From: an uncultured Pelagibacteraceae bacterium
GTDB lineage: Bacteria; Pseudomonadota; Alphaproteobacteria; Pelagibacterales; Pelagibacteraceae
Direction of reading: 5' to 3'
Assembly (NCBI GenBank): GCA_902527265.1
Contig: CABZNY010000001.1
Location: 26,964 to 90,963 of the forward strand
Length of the DNA: 64,000 bases
Shown here piece after piece: positions 27,672-36,885 of the stretch. The notes below the pieces were generated by a model. It saw nothing but the letters and a program-made list of their open reading frames with translations. It ran no database searches and was not told the origin of the DNA. Position numbers and translations under genes: made by a program. The number at the start of each line of letters is the position of its first letter. Positions within the stretch are counted from its first letter, which is position 1.

Positions 27672-29347
27672 GTACTGAAATAAATAATATTATTTTTTCA
27701 AATAATTTAGATGGATATATTTTACCAAAAAATGATAATTATTTTACTGAATATTCTAAATTAAATAATCTAAAATCGATTACAAAATTCTCAGGTTCTG
27801 CAGGCTTTGCAATTTTTTTGAAAAATAAAAAATATTTATTTGTTGATGGTAGATACACTATTCAAGCAGAAAAAGAAGCAGGTAAAAAATTTAAAATTTG
27901 TGAAATTCCATATGTATGGCCTAAAGATATTTTTAAAAAGCAAATTAAAATTGGATATGATCCTGATCTTTTTACTTGGTCAACTCTAAACAAATACTTT
28001 GGAGAAAATTATAACTTAGTTCCTTTAAATATTAAATTTGAAAGTAATAATAAGGCTCAAAGTGATTATCCATTTTTTAGCTTGGATTCTTTTGTAGCGG
28101 GTGAAAATGTAAATAGAAAAATTTATCGATTAATTCAAATTATGAAAAAAAAGAAAATTGATTATTCATTTATTAGTTCAGGTGAAAATATTTGTTGGCT
28201 TTTAAACATCAGAGGTAGAGATCTTCCAAATTCTCCTGTTGCTAATTGTAAAATGATCATAACAAAAGATAGAAAAATCTATTTTTTTTCAAATAAAAAC
28301 AAAATTAAAAAAATAAAATTAAGTCTCCAAAAATTAAAAATATTTTTTTTTGAAGAAAATAAAATTTTAAATTGTTTAGTCAGATTAAAAAAGGGAAATT
28401 TTTGCATTGACGGAAAAACTTGTTCAATTTTTGAAGAAAGCTTAATAAAATATAAATTTAAGGTAATCAACCGAGAAGACCCTATTTATAATTTAAAATC
28501 TTTAAAAAATAAAATTGAGATTAATAATATGGTTAATGCACACATTGAAGATGGCGTTGCTTTAACAAAATTCTTATATTGGATTAAAAATATTAAATTA
28601 AATAACCTGACAGAAAAAAAAATAGAAAGAAAATTAGAGAGTTTTAGAAAAAGTAGAAAAAACTATTTGTACCCAAGTTTTGATACAATTGCAGGATCTG
28701 GACCAAATGGAGCAATTATACATTATAGATCTGATAAATTTTCAAACAGAAAGTTAAGGAAGGATGATTTACTATTACTTGATTCTGGTGGTCAATATAA
28801 GTGGGGAACTACAGATGTAACAAGGACAGTATGTTTTTCTAATGTCTCAAATACAGTGAAGAATATTTTCACTAGAGTTTTAAAGGGACACATTGGTGTA
28901 GCCCTGTCTAATATAAAAAAAGAGAGAAATGGGCATAATATTGATAAAATTGCCAGAAAGAGCCTTAATTCTATTGGTCTTGATTATCGTCATGGAACTG
29001 GTCATGGAGTTGGAGCATTTCTTAATGTTCATGAAGGACCACAAGGAATATCAAAAAATAATTACGTACAACTAAAAGAAGGAATGGTTTTAAGTAATGA
29101 ACCTGGTTTTTATAAAAAAAATGAATTTGGAATAAGAATTGAAAACTTGGTTTTTATTAAAAGAATTAAATCTAGGCTTTTATTTGAAAATTTAACAATG
29201 GCACCAATCGATACTGACCTAATTAATTTTAAAATGCTTAATAAAAAGGAAAAAGATTATTTATTTAAATATCACTTTGAGGTTTACAATAATATTTCAC
29301 CATTTTTAAATAAAAATGAGAAAAAATGGTTAGCTAAGCTAATTTAA
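27668..29347 (+). CDS. Xaa-Pro aminopeptidase (M24B, aminopeptidase P)
   Basis: A 559-residue metallopeptidase that removes the N-terminal residue before proline. Two creatinase-like N-terminal domains (FVDGRYTIQAEKEA; CWLLNIRGRDLPNSPV) precede the pita-bread catalytic domain with metal ligands in LLLDSGGQYKWGTTDVTRT (Asp), HGTGHGVG (His), NEPGFYKKNEFGIRIENL (Glu) and the last Glu near RIENL. ATG 27668 overlaps the uvrD stop (ATGA); the longer frame from TTG 27641 is rejected. It overlaps the convergent ligA by 9 bases. Confidence 0.92.
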   Translation: MSTEINNIIFSNNLDGYILPKNDNYFTEYSKLNNLKSITKFSGSAGFAIFLKNKKYLFVDGRYTIQAEKEAGKKFKICEIPYVWPKDIFKKQIKIGYDPDLFTWSTLNKYFGENYNLVPLNIKFESNNKAQSDYPFFSLDSFVAGENVNRKIYRLIQIMKKKKIDYSFISSGENICWLLNIRGRDLPNSPVANCKMIITKDRKIYFFSNKNKIKKIKLSLQKLKIFFFEENKILNCLVRLKKGNFCIDGKTCSIFEESLIKYKFKVINREDPIYNLKSLKNKIEINNMVNAHIEDGVALTKFLYWIKNIKLNNLTEKKIERKLESFRKSRKNYLYPSFDTIAGSGPNGAIIHYRSDKFSNRKLRKDDLLLLDSGGQYKWGTTDVTRTVCFSNVSNTVKNIFTRVLKGHIGVALSNIKKERNGHNIDKIARKSLNSIGLDYRHGTGHGVGAFLNVHEGPQGISKNNYVQLKEGMVLSNEPGFYKKNEFGIRIENLVFIKRIKSRLLFENLTMAPIDTDLINFKMLNKKEKDYLFKYHFEVYNNISPFLNKNEKKWLAKLI

Positions 29348-31348
29348 TAAATTAAGCCACTCTTCTTGAGATAAAATTTTTATTCCTAGTTCTTTAGCTT
29401 TTTGAACTTTTCGGTTTGTTGGTTTTTCACCAATTATTAAATATTTTAACTTTTTGTTAACTGAACTTACAACAGATCCTGAATTTTCTTCTATCAAAGA
29501 TTTTGCTTCAGCTCTACTCATATTTGATAATTTTCCTGTGAACATAAATGTATTGTTTAAAAGTTTGCCATCTTTATTTAATTTAAGATCAGAAATATTT
29601 AACATAGAAGATAACTTTTCAATTATTTTATAATTTGATTTATTTTCAAAAAATTTTTTTAATGAATTAATTTGAGTTTCTCCAATTCCATCTATATTTA
29701 AAAATTCATTAAATTTTTTATTTTTGATTAAGTTTAAGAAATTAGTTATTGATTTTGTATATTCAGCTAAAAGCTTAGCGTTTTCAATTCCAATATGCCT
29801 AATACCTATAGAATAAATAAATCTATCTAAAGAAACTTTTTTTGATTGATCAATTGAATATTTTAAGTTTGAGACTGAGAGATCACCCCAACCATCAAAT
29901 TTAGAAATTTTAGCATAATCAAGATTAAAAATATCTTGTGGATATCTTATTAATTTTAGATTCCAAAAATTTTCCACGACTTTTTTCCCTAAACCGTCAA
30001 TATTAAGTGCTTCTTTTGATATAAAATGTTTAATTTTTTCTACAGCTATTTTTTCACATTCAAATCCTCGATCTGGACACCTTCTCACTGCATCATATTT
30101 TTTTGTAAATTTATTAAATTCTTTTATGGTATCAAAACCACATGGGCATTTTTTTGGAAATACAAATTTTTTTGACTCTTTTTTTCTTTTTTTTAGATCA
30201 ACTAATACAACATGAGGAATAACGTCACCTGCTCTCTCTACTTTTACAGTATCACCAAGTCTTATATCTTTTCTAATTATTTCATCTTCATTATGAAGTG
30301 TTGCATTAGAAACTACTACACCCCCAATATTTACTGGTTTGATTCTTGCTACTGGAGTTAATGCACCTGTTCTACCAACCTGAATATTTATGTCTTTTAT
30401 TATAGAATATGCACTATCTGCTGAAAATTTATGAGCTATAGCCCACCTGGGAGAATTTGCTGTAAATCCTAATCTGTTTTGAAGATCAAGATTATTAATT
30501 TTATAGACTAAACCATCAACATCATACTTTAAATTAAATCTATCATTCTCAAATTGTTTGTGAAAAATTTCTAAATCTTTAATAGTTTTTAAAACCTTAT
30601 TATGCTCATTTATTTTAAAACCCCATTTTTTCAACGATATTAAAAAATCAGACTGTTTCTTTATTTTATTACTTTCAAAGTAACCATAAGTATAAGCAAC
30701 AAAGTTAAGTGGAATTTTTTTAGTTTCTATTGGATTTTTTTGTCTCAAGGAACCCGATGCTGCATTTCTAGGATTAGCGAAATCATTTTTTAACTTTTTA
30801 AAATCATCCTTTTCTATGAAAACCTCGCCTCTAATATCTATATCTTTTGGGAAGTCTTTATTAGTTATTTTATACGGTATATCATTAATTGTTTTTAAAT
30901 TTTCAGTAATTACTTCACCTGTAGTACCATCTCCCCTTGAAGTACCCATGACTAATAATCCATTTTTGTAAGTTAATGACGCTGAAATTCCATCTATTTT
31001 CGGTTCAACACTGTATTCAATATCAATTCTCTTGTTGAGATAATTAAATATTTTCTTTTCGAAATTTTCTAAATCCTTTATGCCAAAAGCATTTGATAAA
31101 GATAACATTTTTACTCTGTGAGTAGATTTTATGAAATTTTTTGAGGGAGCAAATCCTAGAGAATTGGATGGAGAAGAAGAACTCTTTAAAAAAGAAAATT
31201 TATTTTCTAAATCAAGTATTTCTTTTTTAATTTCATCATATTCTTTATCAGATATTTTTGGCGAACTTTTTTCAAAATATAATTTGTTATGATTTTTTAA
31301 TTCATTTATTTTTTTCTTATAGTATTTTTTTATTTCTACTTCCTTCAT
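29339..31348 (-). CDS. ligA: NAD+-dependent DNA ligase
   Basis: Essential replicative ligase of 669 residues. The adenylation lysine is in SVEPKIDGISASL, with GTSRGDGTTGEVITEN and NPRNAASGSLRQKNP in the nucleotidyltransferase domain. Then an OB fold (VGRTGALTPVA), a zinc finger (CPCGFD...CPDRGFEC), HhH repeats and a C-terminal BRCT domain (TGKLSNMSRAEAKSLIEENSG). It follows bamD by 8 bases at the end of the cell-envelope run. Confidence 0.97.
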   Translation of the reverse strand: MKEVEIKKYYKKKINELKNHNKLYFEKSSPKISDKEYDEIKKEILDLENKFSFLKSSSSPSNSLGFAPSKNFIKSTHRVKMLSLSNAFGIKDLENFEKKIFNYLNKRIDIEYSVEPKIDGISASLTYKNGLLVMGTSRGDGTTGEVITENLKTINDIPYKITNKDFPKDIDIRGEVFIEKDDFKKLKNDFANPRNAASGSLRQKNPIETKKIPLNFVAYTYGYFESNKIKKQSDFLISLKKWGFKINEHNKVLKTIKDLEIFHKQFENDRFNLKYDVDGLVYKINNLDLQNRLGFTANSPRWAIAHKFSADSAYSIIKDINIQVGRTGALTPVARIKPVNIGGVVVSNATLHNEDEIIRKDIRLGDTVKVERAGDVIPHVVLVDLKKRKKESKKFVFPKKCPCGFDTIKEFNKFTKKYDAVRRCPDRGFECEKIAVEKIKHFISKEALNIDGLGKKVVENFWNLKLIRYPQDIFNLDYAKISKFDGWGDLSVSNLKYSIDQSKKVSLDRFIYSIGIRHIGIENAKLLAEYTKSITNFLNLIKNKKFNEFLNIDGIGETQINSLKKFFENKSNYKIIEKLSSMLNISDLKLNKDGKLLNNTFMFTGKLSNMSRAEAKSLIEENSGSVVSSVNKKLKYLIIGEKPTNRKVQKAKELGIKILSQEEWLNLLN

Positions 31349-31356
31349 TTAACTCA

Positions 31357-32199
31357 CTATTGAAATAATTTTTTAAATTTTTTGAGCAATGATTTTTGCT
31401 TATTAAGATCTTTTTTAATTTGAGGTTTTTCATAGTTAGTGTTTAAAATTTTGTATGATCTCTCATACCAATCACTTGACTGATAATTATATCCAAGAAT
31501 AGCCGTGTATTTTTTTGCTTCATCAGTTAGTCCCAATTTATAATTTAATTCTACTAGTCTGTATAATGCTTCTTCAATGAAGATAGTTGTATCGTATTCA
31601 TCTACAATTTTTTTATATCTGTTCATTGCTGGTATCCATTTTTCTCGATCTAAATAATAGTTTGCGAGATATAATTCTTTTGAAGCCAATATTTCCTCAA
31701 TAAGCTCTAACTTAAAGTTTGCGTCTTCAGCAAAATCTGTTTCGGGAAACTCATTGATTAATAGAGTAAAATATTGTTTAGCTTTAACAATTTGTCCTAG
31801 ATCCTTTTTCTCATCTGTAATTTGATTATAATGACAAATAGCCAACAAATAGTATGCATAATCAGTATTAGGATGATTTTTATATTTATCCAAAAATCGT
31901 TCTAATTCAACTATTGCATATGTAAAATATAATTGAGAATAGTAAGCGTAAGCAGCCATCAGATTAGATCTTGGCGCCCAAATTGATTGAGGATACAAAA
32001 GTTCTACCTCATTAAATTTTTTTGCAGCAAAAAAAATATCACCACGATTAAATTCTTCAAATCCCTCATTATAAGCTTCTATCATCTGCATTTCCAAATT
32101 ATCTTCTTTTATTAAAGAGACTTTTTCTTGTTTTTCAGAACAAGAAATTAAACCAAAAATAATTATTAGAATGAATAAAAAATTACAAATTTTCATCAA
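31357..32199 (-). CDS. bamD: BamD, outer membrane protein assembly lipoprotein
   Basis: A 280-residue lipoprotein of the BAM complex that inserts beta-barrel proteins. Signal peptide with lipobox LISC (Cys20) and five TPR-like repeats: YNEGFEEFNRGDIFFAAKKFNEVELLYPQSIWAPRS, ELERFLDKYKNHPNTDYAYYLLA and DLGQIVKAKQYFTLLINEFPETDFAEDA. The pattern and the position after lpxC match alphaproteobacterial BamD. Evidence strings are parts of the repeats; no oddity seen. Confidence 0.92.
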   Translation of the reverse strand: MMKICNFLFILIIIFGLISCSEKQEKVSLIKEDNLEMQMIEAYNEGFEEFNRGDIFFAAKKFNEVELLYPQSIWAPRSNLMAAYAYYSQLYFTYAIVELERFLDKYKNHPNTDYAYYLLAICHYNQITDEKKDLGQIVKAKQYFTLLINEFPETDFAEDANFKLELIEEILASKELYLANYYLDREKWIPAMNRYKKIVDEYDTTIFIEEALYRLVELNYKLGLTDEAKKYTAILGYNYQSSDWYERSYKILNTNYEKPQIKKDLNKQKSLLKKFKKLFQ

Positions 32200-32234
32200 T
32201 GAATTTTATCAGAAAAAATTTAAAATTCTAATTT

Positions 32235-33158
32235 TTAAGCTATAGATTTTAAATTATTACGATTATTTATTAGCGTATGAGGTAAATTTTTACCTTTAAT
32301 TTCAAGTAAGGAATAATTTTTATTATCGCTGAATACTTTTCTTAACAATTTATTTGTTAGACTGTGGCCACCATGCCTACATTTGACAGAACCGATTAAT
32401 CTATAACCAACTAGATAAAGATCGCCCATGCAATCTAAAATTTTGTGATTCACAAACTCATTTTTATTTCTTAATCCTTCTTCATTCAGGATCTTATTTT
32501 CTCTTACAACGATTGCATTATCTAAAGATCCTCCTTTTCCCAAACCTATTTTCTTTAATTTATCAATATCTTCATACAAGCAAAATGTTCTAGAATTAAA
32601 TACATCTTCTAATTGGTCTTCGAAAACATTTATTTTATTTTGTTGTTTCTTAATAAGTTGATTATTATAATTTATCTCAAAATCAATTTCCAAAGACGTA
32701 TTAGACTTTTCAATAGAAATAAACTTTTCTCCTTCTTCAATTTCGACACTATTATTTATTTTTATCAATTTAATAGGTACATCACTATTTTTAAATCCAG
32801 TTTCTTTTAAAATTTTAACAAAATTCATTGCAGATCCATCAAGAATTGGTACTTCTTGTGAGTCAAGTTCAACAACTGCATTATCAATACCCAAACCTAA
32901 AAATGCAGCCATAAGGTGTTCGATTGTTGAAACTTTTACTCCATATTGATTTGATATTGTTGTACAAAGTGTAGCTTCACAAACATTTTCAAAATTAGGA
33001 ATTACTATATTATTATCTTTAATATCAACTCTTTTGAATATAATCCCAGAGTTAGGGACAGAAGGTAAAATTTGAAGATTTACTTTTTCACCGGTATGAA
33101 TTCCAATTCCAGATAATGATATTTTTTTTGATATGGTTGATTGAGATAACAGTGACAT
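32235..33158 (-). CDS. lpxC: LpxC, UDP-3-O-acyl-N-acetylglucosamine deacetylase
   Basis: First committed step of lipid A synthesis (307 residues, zinc deacetylase). Visible zinc and catalytic motifs: STIEHLMAAFLGLGIDNA, the ELDSQEVPILDGSA strand, KGGSLDNAIVV, NHKILDCMGDLYLVG (HxxxD) and the general base His in RHGGHSL. It shows the organism makes lipid A. In the usual dcw order ftsZ stands directly before lpxC; here ftsA does, 63 bases away. Confidence 0.96.
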   Translation of the reverse strand: MSLLSQSTISKKISLSGIGIHTGEKVNLQILPSVPNSGIIFKRVDIKDNNIVIPNFENVCEATLCTTISNQYGVKVSTIEHLMAAFLGLGIDNAVVELDSQEVPILDGSAMNFVKILKETGFKNSDVPIKLIKINNSVEIEEGEKFISIEKSNTSLEIDFEINYNNQLIKKQQNKINVFEDQLEDVFNSRTFCLYEDIDKLKKIGLGKGGSLDNAIVVRENKILNEEGLRNKNEFVNHKILDCMGDLYLVGYRLIGSVKCRHGGHSLTNKLLRKVFSDNKNYSLLEIKGKNLPHTLINNRNNLKSIA

Positions 33159-33221
33159 AATTAAGAGTATATAAAAATAAGCGTGGGTTTAATATTCAAG
33201 TAATGTTACAAGAAAATACAA

Positions 33222-34388
33222 TTATCGAGAAAAAAGATTAAAGAACTTCTCAAAAAAGCCTGTTTTTTTTTGCTTTTTTTCAATGTTTATTAAAGATCTT
33301 TCATCACTTTTATGATAATTTATGCCTGCTTCACATATCTTAGCGTCGCTTTCATCAAAAAAAATCAATTCCGAAAAATAATTTTTTAAATTAAAATTAT
33401 CAATAAATGATATCAACTTTGATCCATTACCGATAAAAATTATTTTAGGTTTTTCAGAAGAAGTAATGTTTTTAAAGTAATTATGTTGTATAATTGAGAT
33501 ATTAATAATTTCGTCAACTCTTGCTTGAATAACTTGTTTCAATAAATCTATCGAAATATTTTTTTCTGATATTTCACTATATAAATTAATTTCATTTGTA
33601 GAGATTTTATTAAAAGATATTTCATTCTCATTTTTATCAAATATCGTTTTTAAATTTTCACAATAACTTATGTCTAATTTTAGTACTTTTGAAATATCCT
33701 TTGTTATATTATTTCCACCAATGGGTACAGAGTTTAAAAATTGAAATTTATTATTATTAAAAAATAAAGCACTAGTTCTTTCATATCCAATATCTAAGAA
33801 TATAATATTTTTTCTAGTATCTATACTTTTTTTATAAAAAAATGATTTAACATAGCTTGAGCAGTATATACATAAGATATTTAAATTATTTTTTTTAAAT
33901 TTATTTGATAAATAATTTATCGTAGATTTTTTTAAACAAATAAATTTTATTTCTAATATTAAAGATTTTATTTTTATATCATCAAATAAGTTTTCTAATT
34001 TTCTATTATCATCAACAATTATATTATTTATATCAATATGAATGACCTGATCTCTAAAATTATTTTCTGAAATAATAAAATTCGCTTCTTCAACTAGACT
34101 TCTATAATGTTTTGATATTAAAGTAGGTTGATCAAAAGATTTTTTAATTGAAAAATCGATGAAATTAAATTCTGAAGAATCATAAAGTATAGTAACATCA
34201 GCCAAATGTGTTGATAATTGCTTTTCTGCATCTCTTACCAACTTCTTTAAAGCTTTATCTAGATTGTCATTTTCTAAAACCTCATTAATTTTAATATTAG
34301 ATGAGTAGATTTTTTCCGATGATTGATTAAATACACCTAATCTAAAGTTTTTAGAACCAAAATCTATTATTGTATCTAATTTACTCAT
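33222..34388 (-). CDS. ftsA: FtsA, actin-like division protein
   Basis: A 388-residue actin-family ATPase that anchors FtsZ to the membrane. It has a phosphate-1 loop TIIDFGSKNFRLGVF, the phosphate-2 segment IIFLDIGYERTSALFF, VPIGGNNITKDISKVL and the adenosine motif IIFIGNGSKL. The C-terminal amphipathic helix KKTGFFEKFFNLFSR is the membrane-targeting tail. Overlaps ftsQ by 8 bases. Divergent in sequence, as usual for SAR11-like AT-rich genes. ftsZ is not beside it. Confidence 0.92.
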   Translation of the reverse strand: MSKLDTIIDFGSKNFRLGVFNQSSEKIYSSNIKINEVLENDNLDKALKKLVRDAEKQLSTHLADVTILYDSSEFNFIDFSIKKSFDQPTLISKHYRSLVEEANFIISENNFRDQVIHIDINNIIVDDNRKLENLFDDIKIKSLILEIKFICLKKSTINYLSNKFKKNNLNILCIYCSSYVKSFFYKKSIDTRKNIIFLDIGYERTSALFFNNNKFQFLNSVPIGGNNITKDISKVLKLDISYCENLKTIFDKNENEISFNKISTNEINLYSEISEKNISIDLLKQVIQARVDEIINISIIQHNYFKNITSSEKPKIIFIGNGSKLISFIDNFNLKNYFSELIFFDESDAKICEAGINYHKSDERSLINIEKKQKKTGFFEKFFNLFSR

Positions 34389-35076
34389 TATTGTTAGTCA
34401 TTATAATTTGATTACTTACTCTAAGATCAATAATTTTTGTGTTTGTTAATTTATCATTATCAATTAATTCTTTAAAAATTTTAATTGAGTCTTTTTTGTT
34501 TTTTGAAGGTAGCTTAAGGGTCAATCCATTAGAGAATACCAAATCCCATCTTCTATTTTTAAAATAATAATAGTAATCTATCTCATTAATTTCTAACTGT
34601 TGACTATTTAAAATATTATATAGATTCAAAAATTCTTTTACCTCGAACTTTCCAAATACGGTTGCTGTCTTATATTTTTCAAAAAATTGATTAGAATTTA
34701 TAAATTTGCCATTTTTGCCGATATAAAACTCTTCTCCATTTAAAAAAGTTTTTCCAAGGATATTTGTCATTGATAAATTTATATTGATTGAGGAAGGAAA
34801 AATTTTCTTTACATATATATCTTCTATAAAATTAAATTTTGCCAATTTTTTAAAAACTTTAAACTCATTTATTTTAAAAATATTTGTATTTTTTAACTTG
34901 TTTAATTCTTCTTCAATATTTATTCGTTCATTATAGGATACTCCATTTATATTAATTGTTTTTAATCTGAACATATCGTTATAATTTTCTATATATTTAA
35001 AATTAAATATTGAACTCAGAAAAATTAAAAAAAATAAATAAAGATATACTTTATATTTACTTATTGATGGCCGCAT
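34381..35076 (-). CDS. ftsQ: FtsQ, division protein
   Basis: A 231-residue bitopic protein of the divisome: a cytoplasmic start, one membrane span (VYLYLFFLIFLSSIFNF), a POTRA domain (LKTININGVSYNERINIEEELNKL through VKKIFPSSININL) and the FtsQ beta domain. It links FtsL/FtsB to the early ring. Its start overlaps ddl by 20 bases. Identified by fold pattern and position between ddl and ftsA. Confidence 0.9.
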   Translation of the reverse strand: MRPSISKYKVYLYLFFLIFLSSIFNFKYIENYNDMFRLKTININGVSYNERINIEEELNKLKNTNIFKINEFKVFKKLAKFNFIEDIYVKKIFPSSININLSMTNILGKTFLNGEEFYIGKNGKFINSNQFFEKYKTATVFGKFEVKEFLNLYNILNSQQLEINEIDYYYYFKNRRWDLVFSNGLTLKLPSKNKKDSIKIFKELIDNDKLTNTKIIDLRVSNQIIMTNNNE

Positions 35077-35977
35077 CTCTCATTATTTCTTCTATAAGTT
35101 TTGTAAAACTAATATTCTGGTATTTTGCTATTTCAGGTACTAAAGAAAGTGAAGTCATGCCTGGCTGAGTATTAACTTCTAATAAATAAAATTTATTGTT
35201 ATAAAATCTGAAATCTGATCTGGATACCCCTCTACATTTTAATAACTTATGTGCTTTCATGGCTATTGAATTAACTTTATTATAATTTCTTAAACTTAAA
35301 TTTACTGGAATTATATGCTCAGTTTTTGCACTGGTACTATACTTTGCTTTATAATCATAAAATTTCCTTCTAGGTTTTAGCTCAATTATTCCTAATTTTT
35401 TTTTACCTAAAATAGCAGCTTGAATTTCTCTTCCAGGTATATATTTCTCAATTAAAATATCCCTAAATTTTTTTAACTTCATCAAATTTATATTAAAATT
35501 TTTTTTGGTGCAAATATATACACCTACACTAGAGCCCTCGTTAATAGGCTTTAAAACAACAGGGAATTTAAAATTTGTATCAATTTTTTTTATTGTATTT
35601 TTAATATTAGAATTATTTTTAAAAGAAAATTTGATATGTGGGGGTGTTAAAATATTATTTTTAGTAAAAATTTTTTTTGATATTTCTTTATCAATTGCAA
35701 GAGAAGAAGAAAGTACACCAGAATGAGAATATCTTACTTTTTCTGACTCAAGTATTGACTGAATGTAACCATCTTCGCCATACCTACCATGTAGAAGATT
35801 TAAAACCAAATTTGGTTTAAATTTCCTCAATTTTTTGACAAAACTCCCATCTGGTTCAATTAATAGAAGCTTATACTTTTTATTTTTTTTTAATTCATAG
35901 ATCACACTTTTGGCTGTTATTAAGCTAATCTCTCTTTCATTAGAATATCCCCCTGCTAATATTAAAATTTTAGTCAT
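35057..35977 (-). CDS. ddl: D-alanine--D-alanine ligase
   Basis: ATP-grasp enzyme (306 residues) making the D-Ala-D-Ala end of peptidoglycan. Motifs: LAGGYSNEREISLITA, LLHGRYGEDGYIQ, YSHSGVLSSSLAIDKEISK, VVLKPINEGSSVGVY, and the metal-binding LLEVNTQPGMTSLSL. The initiating codons are coupled with murB (one-base overlap) and ftsQ. Tyr/Ser active-site residues are at the expected places. Confidence 0.96.
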   Translation of the reverse strand: MTKILILAGGYSNEREISLITAKSVIYELKKNKKYKLLLIEPDGSFVKKLRKFKPNLVLNLLHGRYGEDGYIQSILESEKVRYSHSGVLSSSLAIDKEISKKIFTKNNILTPPHIKFSFKNNSNIKNTIKKIDTNFKFPVVLKPINEGSSVGVYICTKKNFNINLMKLKKFRDILIEKYIPGREIQAAILGKKKLGIIELKPRRKFYDYKAKYSTSAKTEHIIPVNLSLRNYNKVNSIAMKAHKLLKCRGVSRSDFRFYNNKFYLLEVNTQPGMTSLSLVPEIAKYQNISFTKLIEEIMRDAAINK

Positions 35978-36885
35978 TATTCAACCATCACAATTTCTAA
36001 TTCTAATTTTACACCAGTTTGATCTTTTACTCTCTTTTTGACGAAATTTATTAAAGACTTCATATCATCAGATTTCGCATTTTTTTTATTCACGAAAAAA
36101 TTAGCATGTTTCTTAGATATCATAGCATCACCATAACCTGTTTCATTAGGAACACTTGCTCTGATTAATTCCCAAACCTTTTTATCTGTTTGATTAATAG
36201 GATTTTTAAATGTGCTACCGCTTGTTTTAATTTTTGTTGGTTGAGCCATATTTTTAATTTTATTTAGCTCATTCATATATTTATTTATTTGTTCACTATT
36301 TTTTTTTTTTCCTTTTAAAGTAGCGCTTAAAAATATTAAATCTTTAGGTAATTCTATTGATCTATAATTAAAATTAATTTTATTTGCAGGTATACTTCTT
36401 ACTAAACCTTTAAAATCAACTAATTGAATAGATATTAGAATGTCTTTAAATTCTTTTTTAAAGCATCCAGAGTTCATTCTTATACCACCCCCTATAGATC
36501 CAGGAATACACGACATAAACTCTAATCCAGAAATATTATTATCCTTTGCAAATTCTGAAACTTTTTTTTGTGAGGTAGCAGTTCCAGCAATAATTGTTTC
36601 ATTATCTAATAGAGTAATATTCGAAAAACTTTTACCCAATTTAATAACTGTACCTTGGTATGTATCGTCATCAAATAATACATTTGACCCATTACCTAAA
36701 ATAAATATTTTACCTCTTAAATTATAAAGTTTAAGATATTCTATTAAACCCTTAAGTGATTTCGGTTTAAAAAAAATTTTAGTTTTTCCACCAATATTAA
36801 ACCAATTTAGATTTTTAATACTTTGATTAAAGAAAATTTCCCCATCAATTAATAATGCTGAATTTTTAATATCCTCTATTTCCAT
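35977..36885 (-). CDS. murB: MurB, UDP-N-acetylenolpyruvoylglucosamine reductase
   Basis: FAD enzyme (302 residues from ATG 36885) that forms UDP-MurNAc. FAD-binding segments LGNGSNVLFDDD and GIPGSIGGG-like CIPGSIGGGIRMNSGCF are visible, then the catalytic GSTFKNP. The frame is open to 36915, but ATG 36885 overlaps the murC stop in TAATG, matching the coupling seen across the cluster. The type II-like short C-terminal end suits the length. Confidence 0.95.
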   Translation of the reverse strand: MEIEDIKNSALLIDGEIFFNQSIKNLNWFNIGGKTKIFFKPKSLKGLIEYLKLYNLRGKIFILGNGSNVLFDDDTYQGTVIKLGKSFSNITLLDNETIIAGTATSQKKVSEFAKDNNISGLEFMSCIPGSIGGGIRMNSGCFKKEFKDILISIQLVDFKGLVRSIPANKINFNYRSIELPKDLIFLSATLKGKKKNSEQINKYMNELNKIKNMAQPTKIKTSGSTFKNPINQTDKKVWELIRASVPNETGYGDAMISKKHANFFVNKKNAKSDDMKSLINFVKKRVKDQTGVKLELEIVMVE